Of a DNA stretch of 14,356 nucleotides, positions 7,292-14,356 are shown piece by piece. How positions within the stretch are numbered: the first letter of the stretch is position 1; every line of letters starts with the position of its first letter. The translations under genes were made by a program, and so were the position numbers. The stretch is from Hymenopellis radicata (lineage: Eukaryota; Basidiomycota; Agaricomycetes; Agaricales; Physalacriaceae). The stretch is taken from the NCBI GenBank assembly GCA_015501595.1, contig JADNRX010001109.1, forward strand, positions 1-14,356. Reading direction: 5' to 3'. The notes beneath the pieces are model-generated. The model was not told where the DNA came from. It did no database searches and was given only the letters and a program-made list of their open reading frames with translations.

Positions 7292-8245
7292 CTAACCAGC
7301 AAATTTGAACTTTTCGACACCCTTGACGCCCCACTTCTTGCCAACATCTAAGATGAAGAGCTTTCCTCCATCGTCACCTCCCAAACCATTCCGATGAGCG
7401 CTAGTGCACACCAGTAGATCTAAATTCTTGCCCGCCCAGCCTGTGCACGTCATGTACGGGACGCCCTCCGCTGTAATCTCGCGTAGCAATTTACCCTCAG
7501 GCGAGAAACACAAGACGCAGGCCTTTCCCCACAGTGCCATCCAAACATTATCGTCTGTGTCCAAGACCATGCCGTCGGGTTCGCCCCTTCTGTATTTCTC
7601 GCTCATGGTCTCCGAGTGGAAGTCCAGGAAAACTGTGCGCTCGCTGATAGCTCCCTTCTCCTTGTCGAAAGCGTATTTGTAGACAACACCACCATATGAA
7701 TCGCTAAAGTACATCCACTTGTTGTCCGCAGACCACCCGAGGCCATTAGAGCAGTATATGCCCGTTTCGTGCTGGGTGATCGACCCATCGGGGTCAAAGC
7801 GATAAAGATTTCCAGCGGGTGTGACTCCGGGAGAGCCAAGCGGGAGAGCCATGGCTTGATGGTCCATCGTGCCCGCCCAGAAGCGCCCTTGAGAGTCTGA
7901 AGCCCCGTCATTGAAACGGAGTTTCCCGCGCGCAGACTCGGGGAGCACTTGGGCGAGATTTTCGATCTTGCCGGTTTGCTCGTCGACAAAGGCGAAGCCT
8001 AGGAGACGTGCGCCGACGTAGCCGGGGTGATCCTTTCTGAAGGACGCCACACTAATGCTGTCGGTGAGGGAGAGTGTTCGGAGCTGCATGTTATCGAGGG
8101 ATAGGATGTGTAGCTCTGGGGGATTGGCAAGGGGGTCGACATAGTGTAGAGTATTGTCTTCTGGTCGATAGAACGGTGCTTCTCCGAGAACACATTTTGA
8201 AGCGAAGAAGGGCTGTCCGAAGGGAACGATCTCGTGGGCACTCAT
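7292..8245 (-). CDS. SMP-30/gluconolactonase/LRE-like beta-propeller protein
   Basis: A single exon of 317 codons on the minus strand. The ATG at 8245-8243 is the first in the frame; the upstream extension to 8308 has no ATG. The sequence matches the six-bladed propeller of the senescence-marker-protein-30/gluconolactonase family. The four metal-site residues are E22 in VLGEAPFYRP, N112 in LRFNDGASDSQGRFWAG, N167 in CSNGLGWSADNKWMYFSDS and D224 in EPDGMVLDTDDNVWMALWG. Members bind a divalent cation and hydrolyse sugar lactones or other lactones; the substrate here is unknown. No signal peptide is visible, so it is probably cytosolic. Length fits the family (about 300). It is convergent with the UNC-93-like gene and divergent from the gene at 8361, with which it must share a short promoter. 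Confidence 0.93.
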   Translation of the reverse strand: MSAHEIVPFGQPFFASKCVLGEAPFYRPEDNTLHYVDPLANPPELHILSLDNMQLRTLSLTDSISVASFRKDHPGYVGARLLGFAFVDEQTGKIENLAQVLPESARGKLRFNDGASDSQGRFWAGTMDHQAMALPLGSPGVTPAGNLYRFDPDGSITQHETGIYCSNGLGWSADNKWMYFSDSYGGVVYKYAFDKEKGAISERTVFLDFHSETMSEKYRRGEPDGMVLDTDDNVWMALWGKACVLCFSPEGKLLREITAEGVPYMTCTGWAGKNLDLLVCTSAHRNGLGGDDGGKLFILDVGKKWGVKGVEKFKFAG

Positions 8246-8360
8246 GGCGGTGTAGTTTGGCAAACACCGCCAAAGCTCAGAGTCAAGGTTGGTTGTTGAC
8301 CACGACAAGGGAGGCGCTCTGCAGGTTCGCTGAAGGTTCGAACATCAAGATTGCCAGCCC
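8246..8360. promoter_or_regulatory. Short divergent promoter region
   Basis: These 115 bases separate the start codons of the SMP-30-like gene (minus) and the gene at 8361 (plus), so both promoters and 5' UTRs must lie here or overlap the opposite gene. It includes a repeated GGTTCG word (8325-8330 and 8335-8340) and AAGGTTGGTTGTTGACC near 8285-8301. I see no clear TATA or CCAAT box. Confidence 0.5.
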
Positions 8361-8984
8361 ATGGCAAGTACGGACCGGCCGTCACATGCGGACAACGATT
8401 CGCTCACCTTGTTATCTATGACGCGCGATAATCCTTCGCCGCGGTGTACTGGGATGCAAGAGCTCCCAGACGCTGCCTCGAAGCGGGCAAATCTGGACTC
8501 TCTGAAAGTTTCCGAACCGCTGTTAGCCCGACATCTGTCCTATGGTCTTGCCTACACCGTCGGGTCTGCTTTGGGTTCTGAACCACCTACCACCGACCTC
8601 TGCCTGGAAGCGTTCACGAGGCCGCACAATCCGGGTAATCCGCTTACAACAGGCGCGCGCGCCTGGTCGAAACACGCTCCCCGATCTCAGTCGCAGGACG
8701 ATCCCAAAGGATGGTGGGGACGTCCCTCGGGTCCTGTGGCTGGCATAAACGAGCAGGCTCTGGAGCTGTTCTGGAGAGTGATGAACCAGGCTTCATGGCG
8801 AAACCTGCACTGGTTACCTAGACAGGTTCTTGTCTATGAGGTCAGGATCGAAGAGGGGTATGGTATGCGTTGGTCGCAGGATCAATCCGAAAGGGAAAAG
8901 GGCGTAGAGCCTCGACCTTGGATATTCCGCGGCTTTGTCGAGCCCATGATGGAGAACGGACATGAAGTCGGTTGGCGACATTAG
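8361..8984 (+). CDS. Conserved fungal protein of unknown function (C-terminal YGMRW ... GHEVGWRH block)
   Basis: A single exon of 207 residues starting at an ATG. The first 110 residues are polar and weakly structured. The C-terminal part is what I recognise from many fungal hypothetical proteins: NEQALELFWRVMNQASWRNL (about 130-149), HWLPRQVLVYEVRIEEGYGM with RW (150-171), and PWIFRGFVEPMMENGHEVGW followed by the terminal RH (186-207). The Gly-His-Glu...Trp-Arg-His ending and the many aromatic residues suggest a compact fold, possibly ligand binding, but no catalytic site is established. There is no signal peptide or membrane segment. It shares a short divergent promoter with the lactonase-like gene. 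The function is unknown; the gene call itself is strong because the block is conserved and intact to the stop. Confidence 0.82.
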   Translation: MASTDRPSHADNDSLTLLSMTRDNPSPRCTGMQELPDAASKRANLDSLKVSEPLLARHLSYGLAYTVGSALGSEPPTTDLCLEAFTRPHNPGNPLTTGARAWSKHAPRSQSQDDPKGWWGRPSGPVAGINEQALELFWRVMNQASWRNLHWLPRQVLVYEVRIEEGYGMRWSQDQSEREKGVEPRPWIFRGFVEPMMENGHEVGWRH

Positions 8985-9144
8985 CGCTGACTCCTAGCTT
9001 TTGGCACATAAATCATATAGTACGTGTATGCTAAAATGATGCGCCACACATAGACACTCATTGGTCCGAAAGACAGGCCGATATTCACTATTTCTCGCGT
9101 CCAATGACTGCATCAAAATTCAATCCTGTCTGACGTGCAGCTTA

Positions 9145-9935
9145 TCATGATAAGGGTATCATCGACGTAGTATTCAACCTACTGTACTCGGATGATTGAA
9201 ACATGAAGTCGCTTCTCATCGTGTACTTGACTCCTTCCATCACCTCTTCCCCGCTATGGACAAGCATCCGTTGTTGGAATACAAGGACGCGCCCGACCTT
9301 CGACTCAACGTCCAAGAAGTGTTTTTTGTCAGGAGTCCAGAAACGCGTGCATCCTCCTGCCAGGCCCGCCCCCTGCAGTGGAAGGGAATCGCGGTCTGTA
9401 AGATACAGATGCAATGTTACAAAGGACTTCATGCCGTCATACTCGTTTAGACCATCGCAGTGTTGCTTGAAAAAGTGGCCGGGACCATAACGAAGGAATC
9501 TCAAATGCGGATTGACGCTGGGCTGGTGGATTATAAATGCCCTCAGATTCTGGAATACATGTCCTACCTCGACAATGTCCATGTCGGTCCCTGCTTTCGT
9601 CCAACCTTTCCAGTGATGCCACACCATCTACCCTTCGGCTCTATGACACCAATTTCTTCCTCCACGAATGGCCGTAATCGCTGGTATAGCATCGAGGCAA
9701 GCTCTTCATCTTCACGGACAATCCTTTCGCTGTGACGGAAGTTGGAGTGAACGCTGTCCGCTGTCTCTGCGGAGAGTGTGGCGGGTTTCCATCCTTCTGT
9801 GGTCGAGGCGGCTATGTCAACGAGCGCCTTGCACTCTTCTTCCGTCAATACGTTATTGACGATTTTAGCGTAGAAACCGGAATACGAGGACGCGAGGTCG
9901 GTTGTTGAGAAGTCGATCATAGTGGCAGTCGGCAT
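9145..9935 (-). CDS. 2-oxoglutarate/Fe(II)-dependent oxygenase, prolyl 4-hydroxylase-like
   Basis: Two minus-strand exons, 9935-9568 and 9517-9145, flank a 50-nt intron (GTAGGA...CCAG), giving 246 residues. The ATG at 9935 is the first in its frame; MPTATMIDF leads into FYAKIVNNVLTEEECKALVD, the typical start of the P4H fold. The intron choice restores WTLSSVNPHLRFLRYGPG across the junction. The iron site is H142 and D144 (QHCDG) with H210 (MLVHSGEEV); K220 and R224 (VKYTMRSDF) sit where 2-oxoglutarate is bound. Such enzymes use O2 and 2-oxoglutarate to hydroxylate proline or small molecules. No signal peptide is present, unlike animal collagen hydroxylases, so a cytosolic or nuclear role is likely. 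A 45-nt in-frame alternative splice ending at CACCAG is possible but would not connect exon 1 in frame. Confidence 0.9.
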
Positions 9936-10360
9936 TGTGCAGTCAGTTGGGATCAAGATGTTAGGTAAAGAGGAATACAGGACTGGTACAAAGCATTGCG
10001 CCCCCGTGGTGATGGTATGACTGTAGGTCGTTGCAATATGACTCACGGGGGCGTGACGGTTCAGGGTTTGGCGCAGCAACAGGGCCTGCGAAACACCTGC
10101 AGACGCCCTCCTGTGTACTATGGTGCTGAGTTGGGAACAGGGAGGAGTATGTGGAACTTGGCTACCAAAACGCGTCGGGAATCGGAATCTGAGTGCATCG
10201 ACGAACTTGTTACTTCTATTGTAGCATGTATTTCCAGGAATGTGCAGAAAAGCTCAAACGTGATTGGCCGGGTGTTGCCGAGAGCCATCAAAGCGGGACG
10301 TGAGACGCGTTATCGGCTTGGTTTTGAACGACGTCAACGACGAGCAGAACTCGCCATTCG
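9936..10360. promoter_or_regulatory. Divergent promoter with a 10-bp GC-rich inverted repeat, Gcn4-type site and CCAAT box
   Basis: These 425 bases lie between the oxygenase start (minus, 9935) and the start of the mitochondrial-type gene (plus, 10361). CGCCCCCGTG at 9999-10008 is matched by its exact reverse complement CACGGGGGCG at 10044-10053. The right arm overlaps TGACTCA (10039-10045), the consensus for Gcn4/CPC1-type bZIP factors. ATTGG (a CCAAT box on the minus strand) lies at 10263-10267, about 95 bp before the plus-strand ATG. Function is inferred from position and motif only. I see no coding exon in this region. Confidence 0.5.
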
Positions 10361-11358
10361 ATGCTCAAGTCGGCGCGCGCCTTCAGATATGTTGGTAGTT
10401 CCTGCGCCCGGCGACGGGCGGCCCACACGGTTGCCTCGTCCGGCCTCGGCATCCGCAACAACGTCGACCTGCCGCCTGACATGAGCGAACCCCCGCACGG
10501 CGACCACGAGGAAATATCCGACAATGAATGGGAACTGCGAACGGGTGCGGAACACATCAAGCGAAACGACTTCTTTAGATGTTGATAAAATTGCTCCCAG
10601 GACAGGCCGCGCTGTAGACTTGATTCAAAAAACACTGCCAGATTTCTTCCATACCGGCCTCATAACCTCTGTCGAAAAGGCAACCGGAGATCCGTGCACG
10701 TCGTCGCCGATACCGATACCCGTCGTGAATACCAACCCGCTCGGGCGACACCCAGAGCTCGAGCCCATCTACAGTCCGAAAGTACGACTGAGCTATACGC
10801 CACCTACGCGACTGCCTGCTCCGTTTCCAAAGACACTTCATATCGAAGGTGAGAGATGAACGACTAGTTTTGACGCGGCGACTTATCATTCTCAAGGCTT
10901 CCCGATGTACATTGCCTCTTCTGCCTTTGCACGACACACGCTCAGTGCCTTGTATTCTGATCTCCATCTCGTTCTACAGAAAGTAGCTCTCGAAGATCCT
11001 CGCGCGATTGGTACCGGAGAACTTAGCCCCGAATCTAAACGCCGTCGCGAGAAGAACTTGACGGTGGTATTCAGCGTGCGCGGCAATGCGCGTGTAAGTG
11101 GTGCAGAAGGACGTTGGGATGTGTACGTTCTCTGCTTCGATATTAGCGCCATGCTTATTAGCGTATCTTGGCAGCCATTCGTCGTACACATTCTCCCCGC
11201 TGTCGGGTCTGATTCATGTGCATACGATCAACTCAATCTTGCCTGCCCCTCACCAGGCAGTGTATGACGCGTTGCGTGCAAGCTTGGGGACTGTGTTTGG
11301 GTCGTCGAAGCAGCCTGGAGACGCAGGTGCCGCATATAAAGAACAGACGCACAACTGA
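10361..11358 (+). CDS. Conserved protein with mitochondrial-type presequence, possible NTF2-like/DUF2358-like fold
   Basis: Four exons, 10361-10544, 10606-10848, 10897-11122 and 11175-11358 (introns of 61, 48 and 52 nt), join in frame to give 278 residues. The N-terminus MLKSARAFRYVGSSCARRRA is Arg-rich, lacks acidic residues and could form an amphipathic helix: a likely mitochondrial targeting sequence. A polar acidic linker follows (HGDHEEISDNEWELRTG), then GRAVDLIQKTLPDFFHTGL. The core has LEPIYSPKVRLSYTPPTRL, LHIEGFPMYIASSAFARHTL, LTVVFSVRGNARVSGAEGRW and YTFSPLSGLIHVHTINSI. The order (IYS...strand, helix, two strands ending in a His) resembles DUF2358/NTF2-like proteins, but this is a weak, from-memory resemblance. 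The C-terminus is polar. Splice sites were fixed by frame: the first acceptor is CAGGACAG at 10605, not the AG five bases earlier, which would bring in a stop. Function unknown. Confidence 0.78.
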
Positions 11359-11944
11359 ACTTCGTTTTTTGGTATTCTTCTTCATAATCCCCGCTCATTC
11401 ATTTATTGTACTTAATTCACCTCGCAGCTCTATAATGTAACCATATTAGCGTATCCCAACTCAGTTTTGCCCCAAAATGTCAAGCTGATTATCTTGGAAT
11501 TCCTTAGCCAAGTCAAGTGAGGTCAAGTGTTGCGGTGGTTACCGTTTATTACATTCTGGAGCGGCCAAGAGCATGGAACGTGGATTTACAGCGCGACGAT
11601 TTAACTATAGACACGTAACAGAAGAGCATGAAAGTCCTAGCAGGCTACTAGACTGCGAGTAGCTTTTGTCGTCTGGCCACTCCTCGAGCAGCTGAGTTGA
11701 GATGCTCACAGCTCCACAGAGCTCCACTGCCATGTCTGCCATCCAGTGATCGCCAGGCAAAGCTGTGGTTGTCAGGAGAACAAGGGGAGTTTCCAGGAAA
11801 GGAAATGTTGAGCGTGCTGTACCTGACGCGGACGGGCTTTAGAGTGCCGAAATTGCATTTATTCCTTCTCTGATTCCAACCACCATCCTCAGCCTCGCCT
11901 TTTTCAGTCCTCTCATTTTTCCAACACATTCGTTATTGACCGCC
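11359..11944. other. Intergenic region upstream of the LysM gene
   Basis: There is no credible gene in 586 bases. The left part should hold the 3' UTR of the preceding gene, with AT-rich sequence to about 11440. GTCAAGTGA (11512-11520) and GTCAAGTGT (11522-11530) form a direct repeat with a 10-bp period, and a GTCAAG lies nearby at 11479-11484. From about 11855 to 11940 the DNA is pyrimidine-rich (TTCCTTCTCTG, CTCGCCTTTTTCAGTCC), as is common upstream of fungal transcription starts. No TATA box is evident. A minus-strand open frame at 11648-11929 is judged spurious. Confidence 0.55.
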
Positions 11945-12727
11945 ATGTTCTCCAACGCCGTCACCGTTGCGCTCGTCGCTCTCCCCTTCGTTGCCCAGTG
12001 TAATGCTCTTTTAAAAACGTTGTAGATGGTCGCTGATTCGTGTCATACAGCTGTCCTTGCTGGCGACTGTATGCGCTCGTACAAAATCTCTGAAGGAGAT
12101 ATTTGCGACAGTATCTCTGCCTCCCAGAACGTCTCTACGTTAGTCGTCGATGTCCGTGGAAGTAGAACGAATGGCTGACTGACTCCTTTCTTTAGCTACC
12201 AGCTAGCCACCATCAATGAGGGCTACATCGATGCGACATGCTCCAACCTCCAACCCGGAGCGACCATCTGTCTTGGGTACGAGAACGAGGATTGCTCGTC
12301 CACGCACGTTGTCAAAGCTGGCGATTTGTGCGAGAACATTGCTACGACGTACTCTATCGACCTGACGACGTTGTACAACAACAACCCCAATATCCTCGCC
12401 GACTGCAGCAACATGTACATTGGCGAGGTTCGTGCATCCCCGCCGTATTGCCATGCCAAGTGCTGATATTTCTTGGCAATTCACTAGGTCCTGGCTGTGT
12501 GCTCGGAAGTCATCGTACCTCCCGCCGGCACGTCCCTCGTTGCTACTGCGATCCCCTCCACCGCCACTGCTGCCGTCTCCGTCTTCTCGACGCATGTGCA
12601 GGTCTCCTCGACGCAGGTGCAGGTATCCTCGACGCAGGTCGCGCTCGCATCCTCGCCGACGCCGAGCTACGTCGATGACAGTGATGATGAGGATGACGAG
12701 TCCCTTCCCTACTGCGATGAGCTGTAA
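11945..12727 (+). CDS. Secreted LysM-domain (CBM50) chitin-binding protein, two LysM modules
   Basis: Exons 11945-11999, 12051-12138, 12196-12427 and 12488-12727 (introns of 51, 57 and 60 nt) encode 204 residues. MFSNAVTVALVALPFVAQSV with LAG is a signal peptide, cleaved near residue 22-23. Module 1 (about 25-74) has YKISEGDICDSISASQNVS and LATINEGYIDATCSNLQPG. Module 2 (81-130) has HVVKAGDLCENIATTYSIDL and LYNNNPNILADCSNMYIGE. The pattern GD.C..I...Y.....L...N is the fungal LysM consensus; eight cysteines (25, 37, 63, 73, 81, 93, 118, 130) can pair. These proteins bind chitin oligomers outside the cell, either shielding the wall or hiding chitin from hosts. The tail is Ser/Thr/Val-rich with three 7-residue repeats, then an acidic run and a final YCDEL. 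No GPI signal or catalytic domain is seen, so an effector-like or wall role is possible; the lifestyle of the fungus is not known. Confidence 0.92.
12581..12643 (+). repeat. 21-bp tandem repeat encoding a heptapeptide in the LysM protein tail
   Basis: Three head-to-tail units, 12581-12601, 12602-12622 and 12623-12643, share the core TCCTCGACGCAGGT with a few changes. They encode VFSTHVQ, VSSTQVQ and VSSTQVA in the frame of the LysM gene. The multiple-of-three period keeps the frame, so copy number could vary between strains without breaking the gene. Such Ser/Thr-rich repeats are likely O-mannosylation sites. Confidence 0.85.
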
Positions 12728-13986
12728 AACGGCCTCGTGCTTGCGCTTTTTTGAGGCGTGCGGGCGCAGGTCGGCTCACGCCTTTCTTGAAAGCCTTATC
12801 ATTATATCATGATCCACAAGTTATACCATTACCCATTTCTCTCTTCACATATATCAAATCTTGGTCATCTTCGCGTCGCTCTGTATATAAGTAGGATTAC
12901 GGGCATTTTTCTGCAATGCAGGAATAATTTACATGCGGGGCATTTTCCGGACTGTCTCCGGAGTTACGAGTATCACCTTGCAATTGGAGAATCATTTGTA
13001 AACGTGTTGACTGCCCAACGACCGCTACATATTTTTCAAATCTACTCGAAATTTACTGGCTAGTTACCGGTGTTCAAGCTTTCAACCTCACGGCATTGCC
13101 GTGCTTCGCTCTATTATGACAGAGGTGATACCAACTTGCATCTGGCCAAGTGCTTGTTCATGAGTCTCTGGGTTGTACTGTAAAAGACACGAGCTTATAG
13201 AACCCGGTTGCCTGGTAGGTGTGAGACTGAAGTGTAACAGCTGAGGAACGTATGTTAACGCTCTCATGCGATGCATGATTGAGGTTGTTTCGCCTCAGAT
13301 GGTAGAACTACTATATACATTAAGGCATCATCTCTTTATCAAAATCAAGAGTTCATTCTACTTGGATTTCCGATTTATAGTCTGCTAGACGCGTCTACCA
13401 ATCACGAGTCGTTCAGTGTGCGATTATTTTCCCACGAGAGGAAGTCGCTACTAACCATCATCTCCTTACACCGAAAGAACTATACAGCGCGCGTATAACA
13501 ACACCTAGTGTCTCTCAGAGTGTGACTTATACTGGTCCGACGGCTCCCTCCCACCTCCATGGTATTCGGACCGGAAGAGCTTTTGCTGATAAAGAACTAT
13601 ACTCAGGTGAGGCAGCTCTCCATTGTCATCATCCACTGGACCTTGATATGTTCTCTCCATTAAGTCATGACGATACCGATGCCCACATTAGACGCCCCCC
13701 CGTCTCTTATGGCCGAAGAACACGGCGCCACTCTGTATGAGATGGCCGCACTACGTTAAAGCAGGAACGAAGGCTCGATTCAGAGCTTGACACCCTTCAA
13801 TCACTATGTCAAGCAAACAAGAATGGAACCCGCGATGCTCGTTGGCCGAGGGTTAGGTGTACTTCCTGTTCAATGACACCGTCACTGACGATCATCACAT
13901 AGCGGACAAAATTCTCTGCGGACCCGGAAGCCTTCTTGAAGTCGAAACGCGCGTTCGCCTTCCTGTTCCTCTCACCGTTGATATCC
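12728..13986. other. Intergenic region with no recognisable gene, 1.26 kb
   Basis: This should begin with the 3' UTR of the LysM gene. Open frames here (for example 12809-13063 and 13522-13740) have no family motif and no splice structure that extends them. AT-rich DNA dominates 12800-13500. From about 13780 the sequence may contain decayed 5' parts of the adenylate-forming pseudogene: a GTTAGG...CATAG segment near 13853-13903 could be an old intron, but no protein similarity can be read there. I see no inverted-repeat element, tRNA or repeat array. Confidence 0.5.
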
Positions 13987-14356
13987 TCTGAGCTTCATGC
14001 TGTTATAGCTCATCGATGGACGCGTCCAGCGAGTCTGGAAGAACCTCTGGCCCTCGCTCAGACACTCTGGCTGTGGGCTGCCAAAGAGCACGCAAACAAA
14101 ACGTGCATCGTCTTCGAGGGCCAACGCTTCCTCCTACTCTCAGACGTTTTTCTCAATCCCTGAAATGTGCTGCAATCTTTCGCGATCTGTACGGAGTGAA
14201 GAAAGGTGCGCGCCGCCATCATGCTGAGGTAAATTGTTTTATCAACGTCATCACTGGGTCCAGGAGACCGAATTGCTATCTGTTTCGCGGAATTACGCAA
14301 GCTACTTCACCGTTTTTCTGGGCGTGTCGTGAGTCATTTTACGCGTAGTTTCGCGC
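13987..14356 (+). pseudogene. Frameshifted AMP-binding (acyl-CoA synthetase-like) gene fragment, cut by the right edge
   Basis: Segments of a well-conserved adenylate-forming enzyme N-terminus follow one another but in changing frames: SELHAVIA (13987-14010), IDGRVQRVWKNLWPSL (14012-14059), TLWLWAAKEHANKTCIVFEG then QRF (about 14062-14130), YSQTF (14135-14149), SLKCAAIFRDLYGVKKGDRI with AIC (14157-14283, across a 58-nt intron at 14206-14263), RNYASYFTVF (14288-14317) and WAC (14319-14327) ending at a GTGAGT donor. Each step needs a one-base shift. In intact relatives this region leads into the AMP-binding domain, which activates acids as acyl-AMP for CoA ligation. The intron keeps good splice sites and the residues are well preserved, so either decay is recent or the sequence carries base-call errors near an end. 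Further decay upstream of 13987 is possible. Confidence 0.7.

Noticed and set aside
8246..8308. Upstream extension of the SMP-30-like frame
   Set aside because: The frame is open but begins at TTG; the first ATG is at 8245 and gives the family-length protein.
9518..9567. Alternative in-frame 45-nt intron (ending CACCAG) in the oxygenase gene
   Set aside because: It keeps the frame of the second exon's upstream extension but cannot be joined to the first exon in frame; the 50-nt intron ending CCCAG restores the conserved sequence.
9996..10484. Plus-strand open frame of 162 codons across the divergent promoter
   Set aside because: It overlaps, in another frame, the presequence exon at 10361 and contains no recognisable motif; Arg-rich content reflects base composition.
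10575..11191. Minus-strand open frames opposite the mitochondrial-type gene
   Set aside because: They are antisense to exons that splice together cleanly in frame on the plus strand.
11648..11929. Minus-strand open frame of 93 codons upstream of the LysM gene
   Set aside because: No motif, signal peptide or splice extension; it lies over the pyrimidine-rich promoter of the LysM gene.
12203..12779. Open frames on both strands overlapping the LysM exons
   Set aside because: Shadows of the GC-rich repeat and LysM coding sequence; the LysM frame carries the conserved cysteines and signal peptide.
1..14356. CRISPR arrays, bacterial operons, rRNA genes or a biosynthetic gene cluster
   Set aside because: No regularly spaced repeats, Shine-Dalgarno-led genes or rRNA motifs were seen; gene contents are mixed fungal housekeeping, metabolic and secreted functions with spliceosomal introns.

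Overview
The window looks like nuclear DNA of a filamentous basidiomycete, probably an Agaricomycete; this placement is inferred from gene architecture, not from a database match. The genes are compact and cut by short GT-AG introns. I placed 19 introns in intact genes, all 48 to 61 nt, and one of 58 nt in a pseudogene. There are no operons, ribosome binding sites or CRISPR arrays, and I found no convincing tRNA gene. Protein families were recognised by eye from motifs; no search was run.

Layout, left to right. (1) 1-187, minus: the 5' end of a gene for a secreted protein that runs off the window. (2) 188-1543: gene-poor DNA with two repeat patches, one of imperfect direct repeats full of short hairpins and one rich in AACCGG. 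(3) 1544-2587, plus: a proline-rich, membrane-anchored protein of unknown function. (4) 2742-3145, plus: LSM6, a subunit of the Sm-like RNA-binding ring. (5) 3506-4655, plus: an M20 (ArgE/DapE-type) metallopeptidase or deacylase. (6) 4833-6669, plus: an UNC-93-like major facilitator membrane protein with eight exons. (7) 6829-7255: a 427-bp non-autonomous DNA transposon with 33-bp inverted ends and an 8-bp target duplication, sitting between two convergent genes. (8) 7292-8245, minus: an SMP-30/gluconolactonase-family protein. (9) 8361-8984, plus: a conserved fungal protein ending in GHEVGWRH, divergent from gene 8 across about 115 bp. (10) 9145-9935, minus: a 2-oxoglutarate/Fe(II) prolyl-4-hydroxylase-like oxygenase. 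(11) 10361-11358, plus: an unrecognised protein with a mitochondrial-type N-terminus, divergent from gene 10. (12) 11945-12727, plus: a secreted two-LysM chitin-binding protein. (13) 12728-13986: no gene seen. (14) 13987-14356 and beyond: a frameshifted AMP-binding (acyl-CoA synthetase-like) pseudogene cut by the right edge.

The genes do not form one pathway. Housekeeping (LSM6), metabolic (M20, SMP-30, oxygenase), transport (UNC-93) and secreted (LysM) functions are mixed, as is usual for a fungal chromosome arm. No biosynthetic cluster or novel multi-gene system was recognised. The most notable items are the intact-looking hAT-like miniature transposon, the multiply frameshifted adenylate-forming gene, a 10-bp GC-rich inverted repeat overlapping a Gcn4-type site in the 9936-10360 divergent promoter, and several conserved proteins without a known role.
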